64,000 bases of DNA, taken from positions 248,001 to 312,000 of the forward strand of contig CBDFGQ010000003.1 of NCBI GenBank assembly GCA_965247295.1, written 5' to 3'. Below, one piece after another: positions 26,236 to 34,073 of this stretch (positions within the stretch are counted from its first letter, which is position 1; the number at the start of each line of letters is the position of its first letter). The notes beneath the pieces are model-generated. The model had not been told where the DNA came from. It worked only from the letters and a program-made list of their open reading frames with translations, and ran no database searches. Source of the stretch: CBDFGQ01 sp965247295 (GTDB lineage Bacteria > Chloroflexota > Dehalococcoidia > Lucifugimonadales > JAGWBF01). Both the position numbers and the translations under genes were made by a program.

Positions 26236-27561
26236 TCAGGCCGGGAATGGAATGGCTTGCAGGCGGGCCAAGGCGCGACTGAACTGGGTTTCCCAAGGCC
26301 AGCGCCGGGGGAGATGCAAAGTGAGGCGGCGCGCCGAGCGGGTGATCCGTCCCACCAGAGCGAAGGCCTGCCGCCTGAGGGTCTTGGTGATCACGGTCCG
26401 CTCGCCCAGACCAATCCGCGCCGTCCAGCGGGCCAGGTTATGCGCCATCACCTGGACCGCCAGCCAGGCGCCGTTGGCGGCGAAGCGCCCCGACGGCATG
26501 TGGTTCAGCCCGACGCCGTACTTGAGGTCGCGTATGGCGTTCTCGACCTCGGCGTGGCGGCGATGATCGGCCTCCAGTTCCAGCGTCTCCCCATCGCGGT
26601 CGGTGATGAAGGCGTGATAGCTGTATCTGGCGAAGAGGGCGAGCTGGGAACCGGGTGTCGGCTTCACCCGCCGGACAATGAGCCGCACCGGCGGGGCGTC
26701 CGACTTGGTCTGGAACGGGGTGTAAGTCGTCTCGGCGACATCGGCGGCGCCGTCCATCCAGTAGGGAATGGCAGTCCAGTCCTCCTCTGGTATCGCCTCG
26801 ATCAGGTCCCGCAGGCTGGCGCGCTGGCGGATGGTGATAGAGAAGCGGACATCCATTTCCCGGCAGGCGGCAACGACAGTGTGGGCGTAGAAGCCGCTGT
26901 CGGCCCGCACCGTGAGTTGTCCCCTGGCCCCGCCGTAGCGCACCCGCCCCACCGTCTCACGCAGGAAGTGGGCGGCGCCACGGGCGGTGTTGGCCCGGCC
27001 CTCGCGCAGCCGGGACATCAGCACCTCGCCGGTGCCGGCGGCAATGGCCAGCAGCGGGTGATAGCCGCGGGCGCCGGTATAGCCGTGGTGACGCGCTCCC
27101 TCCTTGGCCAGTCCATAGGTCTCGCAGATGGTCGAGTCCAGGTCGATGGTCAGGGGCGAGTCGCCGGGTCCGGCCCCAGCGGCCCAGGCCCGGGCCAACA
27201 ACTGGCGGCTCACGCGGTCAAGTTGACGGACATGCCCCCACCGGAAGCTGCGCAGGAAGGTCCCCAGGGTGGATGGCGCCTTGACCACGCAGCCTAGAAC
27301 ACCGACCGTCCCACCAGCGCGCAGCGCATCGGCGTCGTCGATGCAGTCGCCGCCTGCCAGCGCGGAAGCGACCAGCGTCAGCATCTTGTCCCCAGTGTTC
27401 GCCCGTCCTGGCGCGCCGCCGAGGTCAAGGTGATGGTCGACGAGTTCCCGCAGGCCCAGGTGCCGGGCGAGGGTGGCCGGCAGGAGCAGGCCGGCATTGG
27501 CCACCAGGCGATGGTCGTCAAAGAGGATGCGGATACGGTCGGGTTTGTTCTGTGGCAGCAT
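26236..27561 (-). CDS. IS1380 family transposase
   Basis: A 441-residue DDE transposase that fills the element. The three catalytic acids are visible: D in PLTIDLDSTICE (about residue 140), D in TVRADSGFY (about 220) and E in HAEVENAIRDLKYG (about 355). The N-terminal region includes LRELVDHHLDLG and a helical domain for end recognition. Start is ATG 27561. Full length and intact acids suggest a functional enzyme. Confidence 0.93.
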   Translation of the reverse strand: MLPQNKPDRIRILFDDHRLVANAGLLLPATLARHLGLRELVDHHLDLGGAPGRANTGDKMLTLVASALAGGDCIDDADALRAGGTVGVLGCVVKAPSTLGTFLRSFRWGHVRQLDRVSRQLLARAWAAGAGPGDSPLTIDLDSTICETYGLAKEGARHHGYTGARGYHPLLAIAAGTGEVLMSRLREGRANTARGAAHFLRETVGRVRYGGARGQLTVRADSGFYAHTVVAACREMDVRFSITIRQRASLRDLIEAIPEEDWTAIPYWMDGAADVAETTYTPFQTKSDAPPVRLIVRRVKPTPGSQLALFARYSYHAFITDRDGETLELEADHRRHAEVENAIRDLKYGVGLNHMPSGRFAANGAWLAVQVMAHNLARWTARIGLGERTVITKTLRRQAFALVGRITRSARRLTLHLPRRWPWETQFSRALARLQAIPFPA

Positions 27562-27663
27562 CTATTGGGTGCTCCTTGTTTCCGGGCTGGTTTCTGTTCC
27601 AAAACCATTATCCCAGATTCAGAGGAGCACCCTCTAGCTTCTTCAAGGGCTGTCCCCAAGGCC

Positions 27664-27683
27664 GTCCTTCGGTGGATTCGGGC
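27664..27683 (-). repeat. IS1380 element, right terminal inverted repeat
   Basis: Perfect 20-bp complement of the left end. The following TAA (27684-27686) is the other copy of the target duplication. Confidence 0.92.
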
Positions 27684-28190
27684 TAAGGCATCGAAGCTGT
27701 TGATGTCGCAGGAGTGGGAATAGCGGTCCAGCGGCAGCTCGGCCACCAGCTCAATTGGGATGTGGGCGAAGTGTCGCAGGCCCGGCGCCACGACCACGCT
27801 ATGTGCCGACACACTCTCGCCTCCCTCCAGCGTGGCCTCATACAACCCGTCGTTAAGCCGGAGCTCACGCACGTAGGTGGGCTCGGCAAGCAGCCTATGA
27901 CGCTCCTGGAACCTATGGGCGTAGTCGAGGAAAAGGGAGACCGGAATGGGGTTTACGTCATCTTGCCTGAGCCCGACATCCTCTAGGTAATGGCTGAAGG
28001 TGTAGTCCCCGAGGGGATCCAGGTGCCAGCCGGTGGGAGAGCGGAGGAGCATACACTCGGGCATGTGGCCCTTCCAGAAACCCATGGGCTCACCCAGAAG
28101 CAGGTAGTCGACCCCCACGTGCCTGGCGTAAGCTGCCGTGGAGAGCCCATAGGGTCCGGCGCCGATTATCAGAAGCTGAGTCATTTTCAT
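27684..28190 (-). pseudogene. N-terminal half of the FAD/NAD(P)-binding oxidoreductase cut by the IS1380 element
   Basis: This fragment encodes the FAD-binding half: MKMTQLLIIGAGPYGLSTAA has the G-x-G-x-x-G dinucleotide motif at the very start, then FWKGHMPECMLLRSPTGWH and VVAPGLRHFAHIP. The frame runs into the IS after SFDAL and picks up unrelated residues until a stop at 27378. The start is ATG 28190 or 28184; neither has a strong ribosome site. With the C-terminal fragment it resembles the SidA/IucD-like and flavin-containing monooxygenase group. The native substrate is unknown. Confidence 0.88.
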
Positions 28191-28336
28191 GAGAACGGCA
28201 TCGCAGACTCCCATAACAGACGACACCCCCACCCTGGTCCCGCGGTATTCCTCAATACACACCGCGCGGGACTAGAGTAGGGGTGCCGTTCCATGGTCTA
28301 TACTACTCTAGGTCTCAGTCACCCTGGCACTAGGCC

Positions 28337-28990
28337 CTATTGGGAGCCCCCTTGTAGTGCCTGGATCTCGCTGGTCTTGGGGCCCAGGGTTGCCTGGTCC
28401 CCGCTGGCGGCAATACCACCCACCGTTATCACGAAGTCATGGAACCCCAGTCCCAGGGCTGAGTCGAAGCCGGGATGGATCCACAACTGCCACAGCTCGC
28501 CGGGCATCATCCACCCATCCCTCCCCCAGTGGTCGTCACAGGTATTGCCCCTGTGCTCATGGCGCCTCTCCTGCCCATCCATCTTGACCAAGAACAGTTC
28601 CGCGCTCACATGGCCCGACCTCAGGTTGCCGATCAAGATATCGTCGCATGGGGCAACGGGCCTTGCCGGCCACAGGGAAACGTTCTCGATCCAGATAGGC
28701 TTGATGCGGAAGGTGCGGTCGATCCGCCGCAGCGGAGGCTTGGTCCTTACCACGTCGTACTTTAAGAGGGGCGGGTCGCCGGTGATGAGGGGCTTCGTCC
28801 TGCCTTGATCATGCCACAGCATGAACAGGCCCTGGTCTCCACTTACGACTATGGTCCCCTTTACATCCACCGCGCTGGGGACGTCCAGGTGGCTCTGGTA
28901 CCAGACGACGGCGAAGGCTATGCCAAAGGCGGCCCCGAAGATGGTAACCCCCAGGCCAATGCCGAGCCAGCGTTTCTGCGTGAGTCTCAT
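28337..28990 (-). CDS. Membrane-anchored beta-rich exported protein (module copy 1)
   Basis: A 217-residue protein: a short basic start (MRLTQKR), one membrane segment (LGIGLGVTIFGAAFGIAFAVV), then an extracytoplasmic domain. It shares a pattern with the protein at 30088: VVSGDQGLF (SGDxGL), PIWIENVS (xIENxS), and an ending GFHDFVITVGGIAASGDQ that matches YPFEAVFGAVGSTGDH. Several Cys and His residues (CDD, HEHRGNTCDDHW) may bind metal. The ATG at 28990 follows GGGAGG; an in-frame codon at 29038 lies upstream of it. It sits 61 bp after a dockerin-type gene, repeating the gene order seen at 30.1-31.7 kb. No known family recognised. Confidence 0.65.
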   Translation of the reverse strand: MRLTQKRWLGIGLGVTIFGAAFGIAFAVVWYQSHLDVPSAVDVKGTIVVSGDQGLFMLWHDQGRTKPLITGDPPLLKYDVVRTKPPLRRIDRTFRIKPIWIENVSLWPARPVAPCDDILIGNLRSGHVSAELFLVKMDGQERRHEHRGNTCDDHWGRDGWMMPGELWQLWIHPGFDSALGLGFHDFVITVGGIAASGDQATLGPKTSEIQALQGGSQ

Positions 28991-29051
28991 GTCACCCTCC
29001 CTTGTATAAGAGTATGCCGGCGATCCGCTTCGCCACACTTAGCGGCGACGC

Positions 29052-29783
29052 TCATGGTAGCTGCCCTCCGAGGTGGGCAGCCACAAGTGCCAGGTCCACC
29101 ACGTCCACATCCCCGTCCCCGTCCCAGTCCGCTACGATGGGAGCGGCAGGTAGACGGAACGACGGGCCTGTGGGCACGGGGCCCAAGGCACGAGTCACAA
29201 TAAGAACGTCTTCCAGGTCAACTACTCCGTCCAGGTTGGCGTCCCCCAGCGCCACCAGAAGCACGGTCACACCGGACGGAACCTCCCGGGAGGCCTGGTA
29301 GAAGGGGTCCGAGTCGCTGATTGCACCGGCGAGCGAGCCAAGCAATGAACCTGCCTCCCCGGGGCTGGGAAGGACGGCCACCCTCGCCAGGGGTGCCCCA
29401 CCTATAGATGATAAGGCGTCACCCTCTCCAAACGCCTTTACGGCGAAGTTGGTCCCTTCACTTCCTCGCGGGGCCACGACGGAGAAGGATTTCCCTGTTA
29501 TCTGAGATAGCGTCCCTCCGACCTGGGGAGCCTCCCCCCGTCCCATTTCCAGCGGCACACGGTCGAGGAACCGGGCCCCCGTACTCCGAGTCGGCGAGTC
29601 CGCGGGAGCAGACGTCTGCTGCCCCCCGTCGGCAGGTGCCTCGCCAAGGGAGGGCACGCTTCGGAGAGGTGACGACGATGGACCCGCCTCTGGCTGGGCA
29701 CCGCCAGCGACCACCTTTCCCGCCATGATCCCTGCAGCAACTCCTGCCATCACAATCAAGATAAGGACCCCGAAAAAGCGCAT
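29052..29783 (-). CDS. Membrane-anchored protein with C-terminal dockerin-type repeats (module copy 1)
   Basis: A 243-residue protein. An N-terminal anchor (MRFFGVLILIVMAGVAAGIM) is followed by a Pro/Ser/Thr-rich linker of about 100 residues and a C-terminal type I dockerin-like pair of calcium loops: GDANLDGVVDLEDVLIV and DWDGDGDVDVVDLALVAAHL. Type I dockerins bind cohesins or fold alone as small calcium modules. The N-terminus closely matches that of the protein at 30902-31684, so the two are paralogs. The ATG at 29783 is preceded by CAGGGCAGGG. No cohesin is seen in the window; the anchored SGDxGL protein encoded 61 bp downstream is a candidate partner. Confidence 0.75.
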   Translation of the reverse strand: MRFFGVLILIVMAGVAAGIMAGKVVAGGAQPEAGPSSSPLRSVPSLGEAPADGGQQTSAPADSPTRSTGARFLDRVPLEMGRGEAPQVGGTLSQITGKSFSVVAPRGSEGTNFAVKAFGEGDALSSIGGAPLARVAVLPSPGEAGSLLGSLAGAISDSDPFYQASREVPSGVTVLLVALGDANLDGVVDLEDVLIVTRALGPVPTGPSFRLPAAPIVADWDGDGDVDVVDLALVAAHLGGQLP

Positions 29784-30087
29784 GCCCTGCCCTGCTCGTG
29801 CTTCCTGCCTGCGATGATCTAGGGTAGCCGAGCACAACAAATCTGGTAATTCAAGCCGCGTGTCAGCTTCGGGAAGACATAGAGAGAGCTACACAAGACG
29901 CACCTGGGCATCTCTAGGCTGAGCATGGGTGGGCGAAGCCAACGGCGGTTAGGGCGGGAAGGATAGCTCTACTTTCAGGCTGGCGCTTTCCTGGCACCAC
30001 CGCGCGCAATCGAGGAACAGGTCCAGAGGGGGATAGGCAGCTATCGCTCTTGTCGAGTGGGGGGTGCTCAAACGACCTGAGGTGACA
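29784..30087. other. Gene-free gap between the two module copies
   Basis: I see no credible gene, repeat or terminator in these 304 bases. They should contain the promoter of the dockerin gene starting at 29783, but no convincing -35/-10 pair was found. Confidence 0.5.
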
Positions 30088-30627
30088 TCAATGGTCCCCG
30101 GTTGAGCCGACCGCCCCGAACACCGCCTCGAATGGATAGTCTCCGCTTGCCAGCCCCGGCTCCAGCTCGATAAGAACCGTTCCCCGTACCATCTGCCCCT
30201 GAAGCAGCTTCACCCCCGGGCGGTCACACATCCACCCCAGGTGGCTCCCTCTCAAATCGGATATCCTTGCGTTCATGGACCCGATCTTCGTACCGGGAGG
30301 GCTTTCCACGTTCCGGCAGGGCTCAACGAGCTCCAGGTCGCCGGTGGACAGATTCTCAATGAACACCACCTCGGTCTGCACCCTGGGTATCATGGGCGGC
30401 TGTAGTAGGACGCCCTTGAAGTCCAGGGACGTGAGCTCCTCGGTACGATTTATGTCGCGCCACAAACCCATGTCCCCGCTGGAGAGGACCTGCACCGTCG
30501 ACGTCAGGTTCAGGTTGCTTGCCACCGACCGGCTCACCTGCACAAGGCTGAGGGCCAAGGCCACAGCGGCAGCGGCCAGCAGGATGCCGGCCGCCAGGAG
30601 CATGCCTGTCCAGCGGTATTTTTTCAT
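30088..30627 (-). CDS. Membrane-anchored beta-rich exported protein (module copy 2)
   Basis: A 179-residue protein with an N-terminal anchor (GMLLAAGILLAAAAVALALSL) and an outside domain. It has LSSGDMGLWRDINRTEELTS, then RVQTEVVFIENLSTGD and the ending LASGDYPFEAVFGAVGSTGD. These match the protein at 28337 in order and spacing, and the final motif also matches the relic at 30772-30907. Two Cys (VEPCRNVE, GWMCDRPG) could form a disulphide. The ATG at 30627 follows a poly-T/A leader with a weak ribosome site. No family recognised. Confidence 0.65.
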   Translation of the reverse strand: MKKYRWTGMLLAAGILLAAAAVALALSLVQVSRSVASNLNLTSTVQVLSSGDMGLWRDINRTEELTSLDFKGVLLQPPMIPRVQTEVVFIENLSTGDLELVEPCRNVESPPGTKIGSMNARISDLRGSHLGWMCDRPGVKLLQGQMVRGTVLIELEPGLASGDYPFEAVFGAVGSTGDH

Positions 30628-30650
30628 TTTTAATCACGCCTTAACGGCTT

Positions 30651-30675
30651 CCTCTCCCCCCCTTTGCGGGAGAGG
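30651..30675. repeat. Short GC-rich hairpin
   Basis: Arms CCTCTCCC (30651-30658) and GGGAGAGG (30668-30675) pair perfectly; the related GAGAAGGGTGAGGGG follows at 30721. This CCTCTCCC/GGGTGAGGGG signature is typical of dispersed intergenic repeats. It sits between module copy 2 and the relic. Confidence 0.5.
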
Positions 30676-30771
30676 ATTGAGAGCCTATCCTGTGCCCTAC
30701 CCAACGCATCTGGAGATCGGGAGAAGGGTGAGGGGATGATCGGCTTATATACGGCTTTTGTTGGCGTCAAG

Positions 30772-30907
30772 TTACCTGGGGGCGATATGCTGCTGCGATT
30801 CTTCGCCAGGTCTAACCGCCTCAAGCGCGCCCTTTTCGCCGCCCAATATCGGGACTGTGTAATCGCCCGTACTACCTATAGCCCCAAACACTAACTCGAA
30901 GTTATGG
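30772..30907 (-). pseudogene. Relic of a third SGDxGL-type anchored protein
   Basis: Downstream of the dockerin gene the minus strand still encodes LSAGDHNFELVFGAIGSTGD, nearly the same as the C-terminal LASGDYPFEAVFGAVGSTGD of the protein at 30088. The rest of the gene is missing; the frame continues through about 30 unrelated residues to a stop at 30772. This is the 3' end of a duplicated gene fused to the end of the dockerin gene by deletion. Confidence 0.7.
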
Positions 30908-31684
30908 TCTCCGGCCGACAGAGATCTCGACCAGCAGCAGGGGAGTAGCCGGATCTGCCACATCCACATCCCCGTCCCCATTCCAGTCCACTACAATGAG
31001 CTCGCCCGTCGGACCGGTACGCAGGACCAGGGCCAGAATGAGCAGGTCGGCCACGTCAACAACCCTGTCCAGGTTGACGTCCCCCAGGGGCACAATGAAC
31101 ACTGTCATCCCAGACGCAACTCCACGAGAGACCTGAACGAAGGAGCTGGAACCACCGATGCTGGTGAGGCTGGGCAGCAGCCGCGGACTGAACCTGGCGT
31201 CTCCAGGCCCGAGGTGGATGGCCCTCGCTCGTCTCCCCAACGGGCTCTCAAGAGTCTCCCTGGAGGCGGTGACTCCCCTAAGCTCGGGCACCGCCTGGGT
31301 GGGCGAGCTGGCTACGCGGCTTCTTGGTGGGAGCTGGGAGAAGGAGAGCGGCTGTCCCGTCCCCGACGGCCTCTCGAGAGTCTCCCTGGAGAGCAGGCCT
31401 TCAAAAAACTGGGGCACCACCTGGTTGGGCGAGGTGGACGCGTTGCTTCCCGGTAGGGGCTGGGAGAACGGCGGAGCCTGTCTCTGGACACCAATGGTGT
31501 TGGAAGAAGAAATCGGCGCCGGGGCCCGTCGGCTGTCGTCCGGCGAGCCCAGTGCTCGCACGCCTGACGACGGGGTACCCGAGGGTAGCTGGGCGTTGCC
31601 GGCCAGGGCCTTTCCGGCAAACACCCCCGCCACGGCGCCCGCCGCCGTTATCAGGATCAGTAAAAGGATGAGAAAAAGACGCAT
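30902..31684 (-). CDS. Membrane-anchored protein with tandem repeat linker and dockerin-type repeats (module copy 2)
   Basis: A 260-residue paralog of the 29052 protein. N-terminal anchor MRLFLILLLILITAAGAVAG, then a linker with two imperfect repeats of about 40 residues: FSQPLPGSN...SPNQVVPQFF...LSRETLERPSG and FSQLPPRSR...SPTQAVPELR...ASRETLESPLG. The C-terminus carries dockerin-like loops GDVNLDRVVDVADLLIL and DWNGDGDVDVADPATPLLL. The second loop lacks the usual helix ending, and the gene end abuts the relic, so the C-terminus may have been altered by the same deletion. The start is ATG 31684. Confidence 0.72.
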   Translation of the reverse strand: MRLFLILLLILITAAGAVAGVFAGKALAGNAQLPSGTPSSGVRALGSPDDSRRAPAPISSSNTIGVQRQAPPFSQPLPGSNASTSPNQVVPQFFEGLLSRETLERPSGTGQPLSFSQLPPRSRVASSPTQAVPELRGVTASRETLESPLGRRARAIHLGPGDARFSPRLLPSLTSIGGSSSFVQVSRGVASGMTVFIVPLGDVNLDRVVDVADLLILALVLRTGPTGELIVVDWNGDGDVDVADPATPLLLVEISVGRRP

Positions 31685-31821
31685 CCGCTAGCCTTTACCG
31701 CCCGGCGACAGCCTCGGTCGGGGTCAGACTAGCACAACCAGCCGGAGTTTACAATCAGACTCGTAGGCACGTAACAGGAGAGCGCACCAGCGCCTGGACG
31801 CCCCCCAACCGTGGCCACGCA

Positions 31822-32229
31822 TCAATCATAGACCATGAACTCCAGGAGGTTCTGGTCGGGGTCCCGTACGTACACGCTGGTGGCCATTGTACGTCCTCCG
31901 CCACGCCCGCCGACGCGGGGGCCGGGCCCATCCACCACCTCTACCCCCGCCCCCTTCAGCATCTGGAGCACTTCATCTACGGTGCCCTCCCACACGAAGC
32001 ACAGGTCCCCACATCCCGGAGTAGCGGTAACTCCCCGGTTGACGTCCCTGAGCTCGGGCGGGTGGACGTTGATCTTGGACTCTCCCACCTGGATGGCGAA
32101 ATTCCTGGACTCGCCCCGGCGCCAATTATCCTCGTTGATGATGTTAAAGCCGATCCCCTTGTAGAACCGGATAAATCGTTCGGAGTCGCTGGTGGGAAGT
32201 GCTACGTGGTCAAATCCGACAACCGGCAT
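31822..32229 (-). CDS. VOC (glyoxalase) family protein
   Basis: A 135-residue VOC-fold protein: MPVVGFDHVALPTSDSERFI gives the first metal-type His and module, FAIQVGESKINVH the middle strand, GDLCFVWEG the second module start, and VYVRDPDQNLLEFMVYD a clean C-terminal strand with the Glu ligand. The ATG at 32229 follows GGGAGGAACC. Its length and termini are complete, unlike the VOC gene at 18524. It is a cytoplasmic dioxygenase/glyoxalase/isomerase-type enzyme of unknown substrate, with no obvious operon partner. Confidence 0.85.
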   Translation of the reverse strand: MPVVGFDHVALPTSDSERFIRFYKGIGFNIINEDNWRRGESRNFAIQVGESKINVHPPELRDVNRGVTATPGCGDLCFVWEGTVDEVLQMLKGAGVEVVDGPGPRVGGRGGGRTMATSVYVRDPDQNLLEFMVYD

Positions 32230-32295
32230 GGTTCCTCCCTTCGTATCTTTGCTGGGTCGAGCACAGGGAAGCAATCTCGCAGATGCCTGATTCAC

Positions 32296-32337
32296 CCCCA
32301 TCAGGAGGGGAAAGGGACTTCTCTCCCCTTGATGGGG
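32296..32337. repeat. Imperfect inverted repeat
   Basis: Arms 32296-32311 and 32322-32337 (CCCCATCAGGAGGGGA and TCTCCCCTTGATGGGG) pair at 13 of 16 positions around a 10-nt loop. No T-run follows, so a dispersed repeat is more likely than a terminator. Confidence 0.55.
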
Positions 32338-32615
32338 AACACTCAGAGGGGGACAAGTGCATACTTACGCAGGGATTAATAGTGGTTGAGTTGATAGGAG
32401 GGCCACCGCAACGACGCGGACTAATGAATTAGGGTTCTGGTCTAGCCCGGTGCAAAAAACACCCGCGGTAAGTCGTGAGGAGGGAAACATAAATACCTAG
32501 CCAGTTTCGGGTCCGATCATACCGGCACTACGGGCTATCGGTACTGGTAGCGGAATTTTTTAGGTTGGCCGGGACCCAATTGAACTTCCGTACTCAGCTA
32601 AAGCCTTCCGGCCCT

Positions 32616-32713
32616 GGGGCGATGGTAGGCACTCGCCTGGGCCCGACCAACCGAATTTACTTGTAGGGAACAACCGACCCTTTCGGGTCCAGACAGATGC
32701 CTACCATCGCCCC
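32616..32713. repeat. Long stem-loop with 16-bp perfect arms
   Basis: GGGGCGATGGTAGGCA (32616-32631) and TGCCTACCATCGCCCC (32698-32713) are perfect complements around a 66-nt loop that contains its own hairpin (32676-32689) and can also pair with sequence upstream at 32563-32577. Such nested pairing is seen in structured RNAs, but no known RNA family is recognised. Confidence 0.65.
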
Positions 32714-32889
32714 CAACTACTTAAATATACTTTCATCTATCACCTCCCGGCATTCGTTCTGAATACCTTTCCAAAGTACCGCACAAGCGGCCAAGTAAAT
32801 TTTAGCCCGTCAGAGCATTGGTGTCAAGAACTGTGCCCCGATGTGTCTTGTTGAAATCTCGGGCTCGTACAGCCGGGCGCGGGACGTGC

Positions 32890-32907
32890 GACCTTGACAC
32901 CAAGGTC
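32890..32907. promoter_or_regulatory. Palindromic operator candidate over the -35 box
   Basis: GACCTTG, four bases, CAAGGTC: a perfect 7-bp palindrome that covers the TTGACA -35 box of the promoter for the Gfo/Idh/MocA gene. Its position suggests a repressor site. No cognate regulator is adjacent. Confidence 0.45.
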
Positions 32908-32921
32908 ACTGCCTGTAGAAT
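32894..32921 (+). promoter_or_regulatory. Promoter of the Gfo/Idh/MocA gene
   Basis: TTGACA (32894-32899) and TAGAAT (32916-32921) are 16 bp apart, 33 bp before the start codon at 32955. Confidence 0.7.
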
Positions 32922-32954
32922 TTAGCCATCACGGGCTATCTGGAGAGGGCGGAC

Positions 32955-33944
32955 ATGGCTCTTGCGTTATGCGTGGTAGGGTGCGGCCAGTTCGCCAGGA
33001 CCTTTGCAAAGTCCGTCCGGTCTTTCGGGGGGTTCCCACCGTCTCAGGGGGTGGACCTGTTCTTCGCCAGCAGGGACCGTCGGAGGGCCCGGGCGTACGC
33101 TCGACGCTTCGGCGGCCTGGATTTCTACGGCAGCTACGAGGAGGCCGCAGCCGACCCAAGGGTAGAGGCCATGTACCTCTGCACGCCTCACCACCTGCAT
33201 ATGGAGCAGGCCATCATGGCCGCGAGTCATGGCAAGCATATCCTGGTGGAGAAGCCCATAGCTCGGAATATGGCGGAGGGCCGGAGGATCGTGGCATCGG
33301 CCTCGGCCGCCGGGGTCGTGCTCATGGTGGCCGAGAACTACCGGTTCATGCCCGTGGTGCAGAAGGCCCGGGAACTGGTCCGAGCCGGCGCCGTCGGCAC
33401 CTTACGCTATATCCAGATTCAGGCCGAAGCCAACTACGGGTTCGATGGTTGGCGTACCAGCGCCGAATTGGTGGGTGGCGGCGTCTTCATAGATGGGGGT
33501 ATCCACTCGGTGGATATTCTCATACAGCTGGCGGGAATGCCCGATGAGGTGTACGCTTCCACCTTCCCCAAGGCGCTGAATAACCTGGATGGCGAGGACG
33601 GGATGGTGCTGAAGGCCCGCTTGAACGGCGGCGCTACGGCCGTGATCAGCCACGCCTGGGGGATGTCCAGGCGGGCGTGGTGGGTAGCGGTGTCCGGCAC
33701 CAAGGGGCGGATATACTTTGAGCTTGGTAAGCCAACCGTGCTGCTGGAAACCCTTGATGGCAGGATGACATACCGGTTCCCGGACGACCGGAGGGGGATA
33801 GGCCACATGGTGCGGGAATTCCGGGATAGCATAGCTCAAGACCGCCAGCCACTGACATCGGGGGAGGAGGGGCTGAGGGACCTCAAGGTAGTCCTTTGTG
33901 CCTACGAATCCGCCAATCAGGGGAGACCAGTGAGTGTCAAGTAA
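32955..33944 (+). CDS. Gfo/Idh/MocA family oxidoreductase
   Basis: A 329-residue NAD(P)-dependent sugar or inositol dehydrogenase-type protein. The Rossmann motif VVGCGQFA is at residues 7-14, the E-K-P catalytic lysine in HILVEKPIA near residue 100, and the conserved D-G-x-x-x-x-D in FIDGGIHSVDIL near 180, where the last D/H pair assists hydride transfer. Length is typical. The ATG at 32955 follows GGAGAGGGCGG. A clear promoter with a palindromic operator precedes it. The SDR gene at 34074 follows 129 bp later on the same strand; both could act on polyols or sugars. Confidence 0.92.
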   Translation: MALALCVVGCGQFARTFAKSVRSFGGFPPSQGVDLFFASRDRRRARAYARRFGGLDFYGSYEEAAADPRVEAMYLCTPHHLHMEQAIMAASHGKHILVEKPIARNMAEGRRIVASASAAGVVLMVAENYRFMPVVQKARELVRAGAVGTLRYIQIQAEANYGFDGWRTSAELVGGGVFIDGGIHSVDILIQLAGMPDEVYASTFPKALNNLDGEDGMVLKARLNGGATAVISHAWGMSRRAWWVAVSGTKGRIYFELGKPTVLLETLDGRMTYRFPDDRRGIGHMVREFRDSIAQDRQPLTSGEEGLRDLKVVLCAYESANQGRPVSVK

Positions 33945-34073
33945 CCCATGCCGGCGGAAATGGGAGGCGTACGCAACCGGGCAACGTCCGCCGGCAGCCT
34001 TCGTGCTTGTTTTATACCGAGGAACTGAAGGGATACGGAGCGACTCGCGTGGTCGCAGATTACGGAGGTAGTC

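Larger units (their letters stand above)
25973..27683 (-). mobile_element. Complete IS1380-family insertion sequence
   Basis: A 1,711-bp element with perfect 20-bp terminal inverted repeats (25973-25992 and 27664-27683), one transposase gene and a 3-bp direct repeat TAA on both sides (25970-25972 and 27684-27686). It splits a flavoprotein gene, and precise removal with one TAA restores the frame. Length and single DDE transposase fit IS1380. A run of 13 G lies at 26021-26033 in its noncoding end. Intact ends, target duplication and transposase indicate a recent, possibly active insertion. Confidence 0.93.
32230..32954. other. Gene-free, highly structured intergenic region
   Basis: These 725 bases carry no credible gene but several strong inverted repeats, listed separately (32296-32337 and 32616-32713). 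In addition GGTTGGCCGGGACCC (32563-32577) can pair with GGGCCCGACCAACC (32639-32652), and GACCC/GGGTC forms a small hairpin at 32676-32689. The part from 32440 to 32730 may be a structured RNA or a mobile repeat. The right end holds the promoter of the gene at 32955. Confidence 0.55.

Noticed and set aside
32616..32713. Rho-independent terminator
   Set aside because: The 66-nt loop is far too long and no T-run follows; a structured RNA or repeat fits better.
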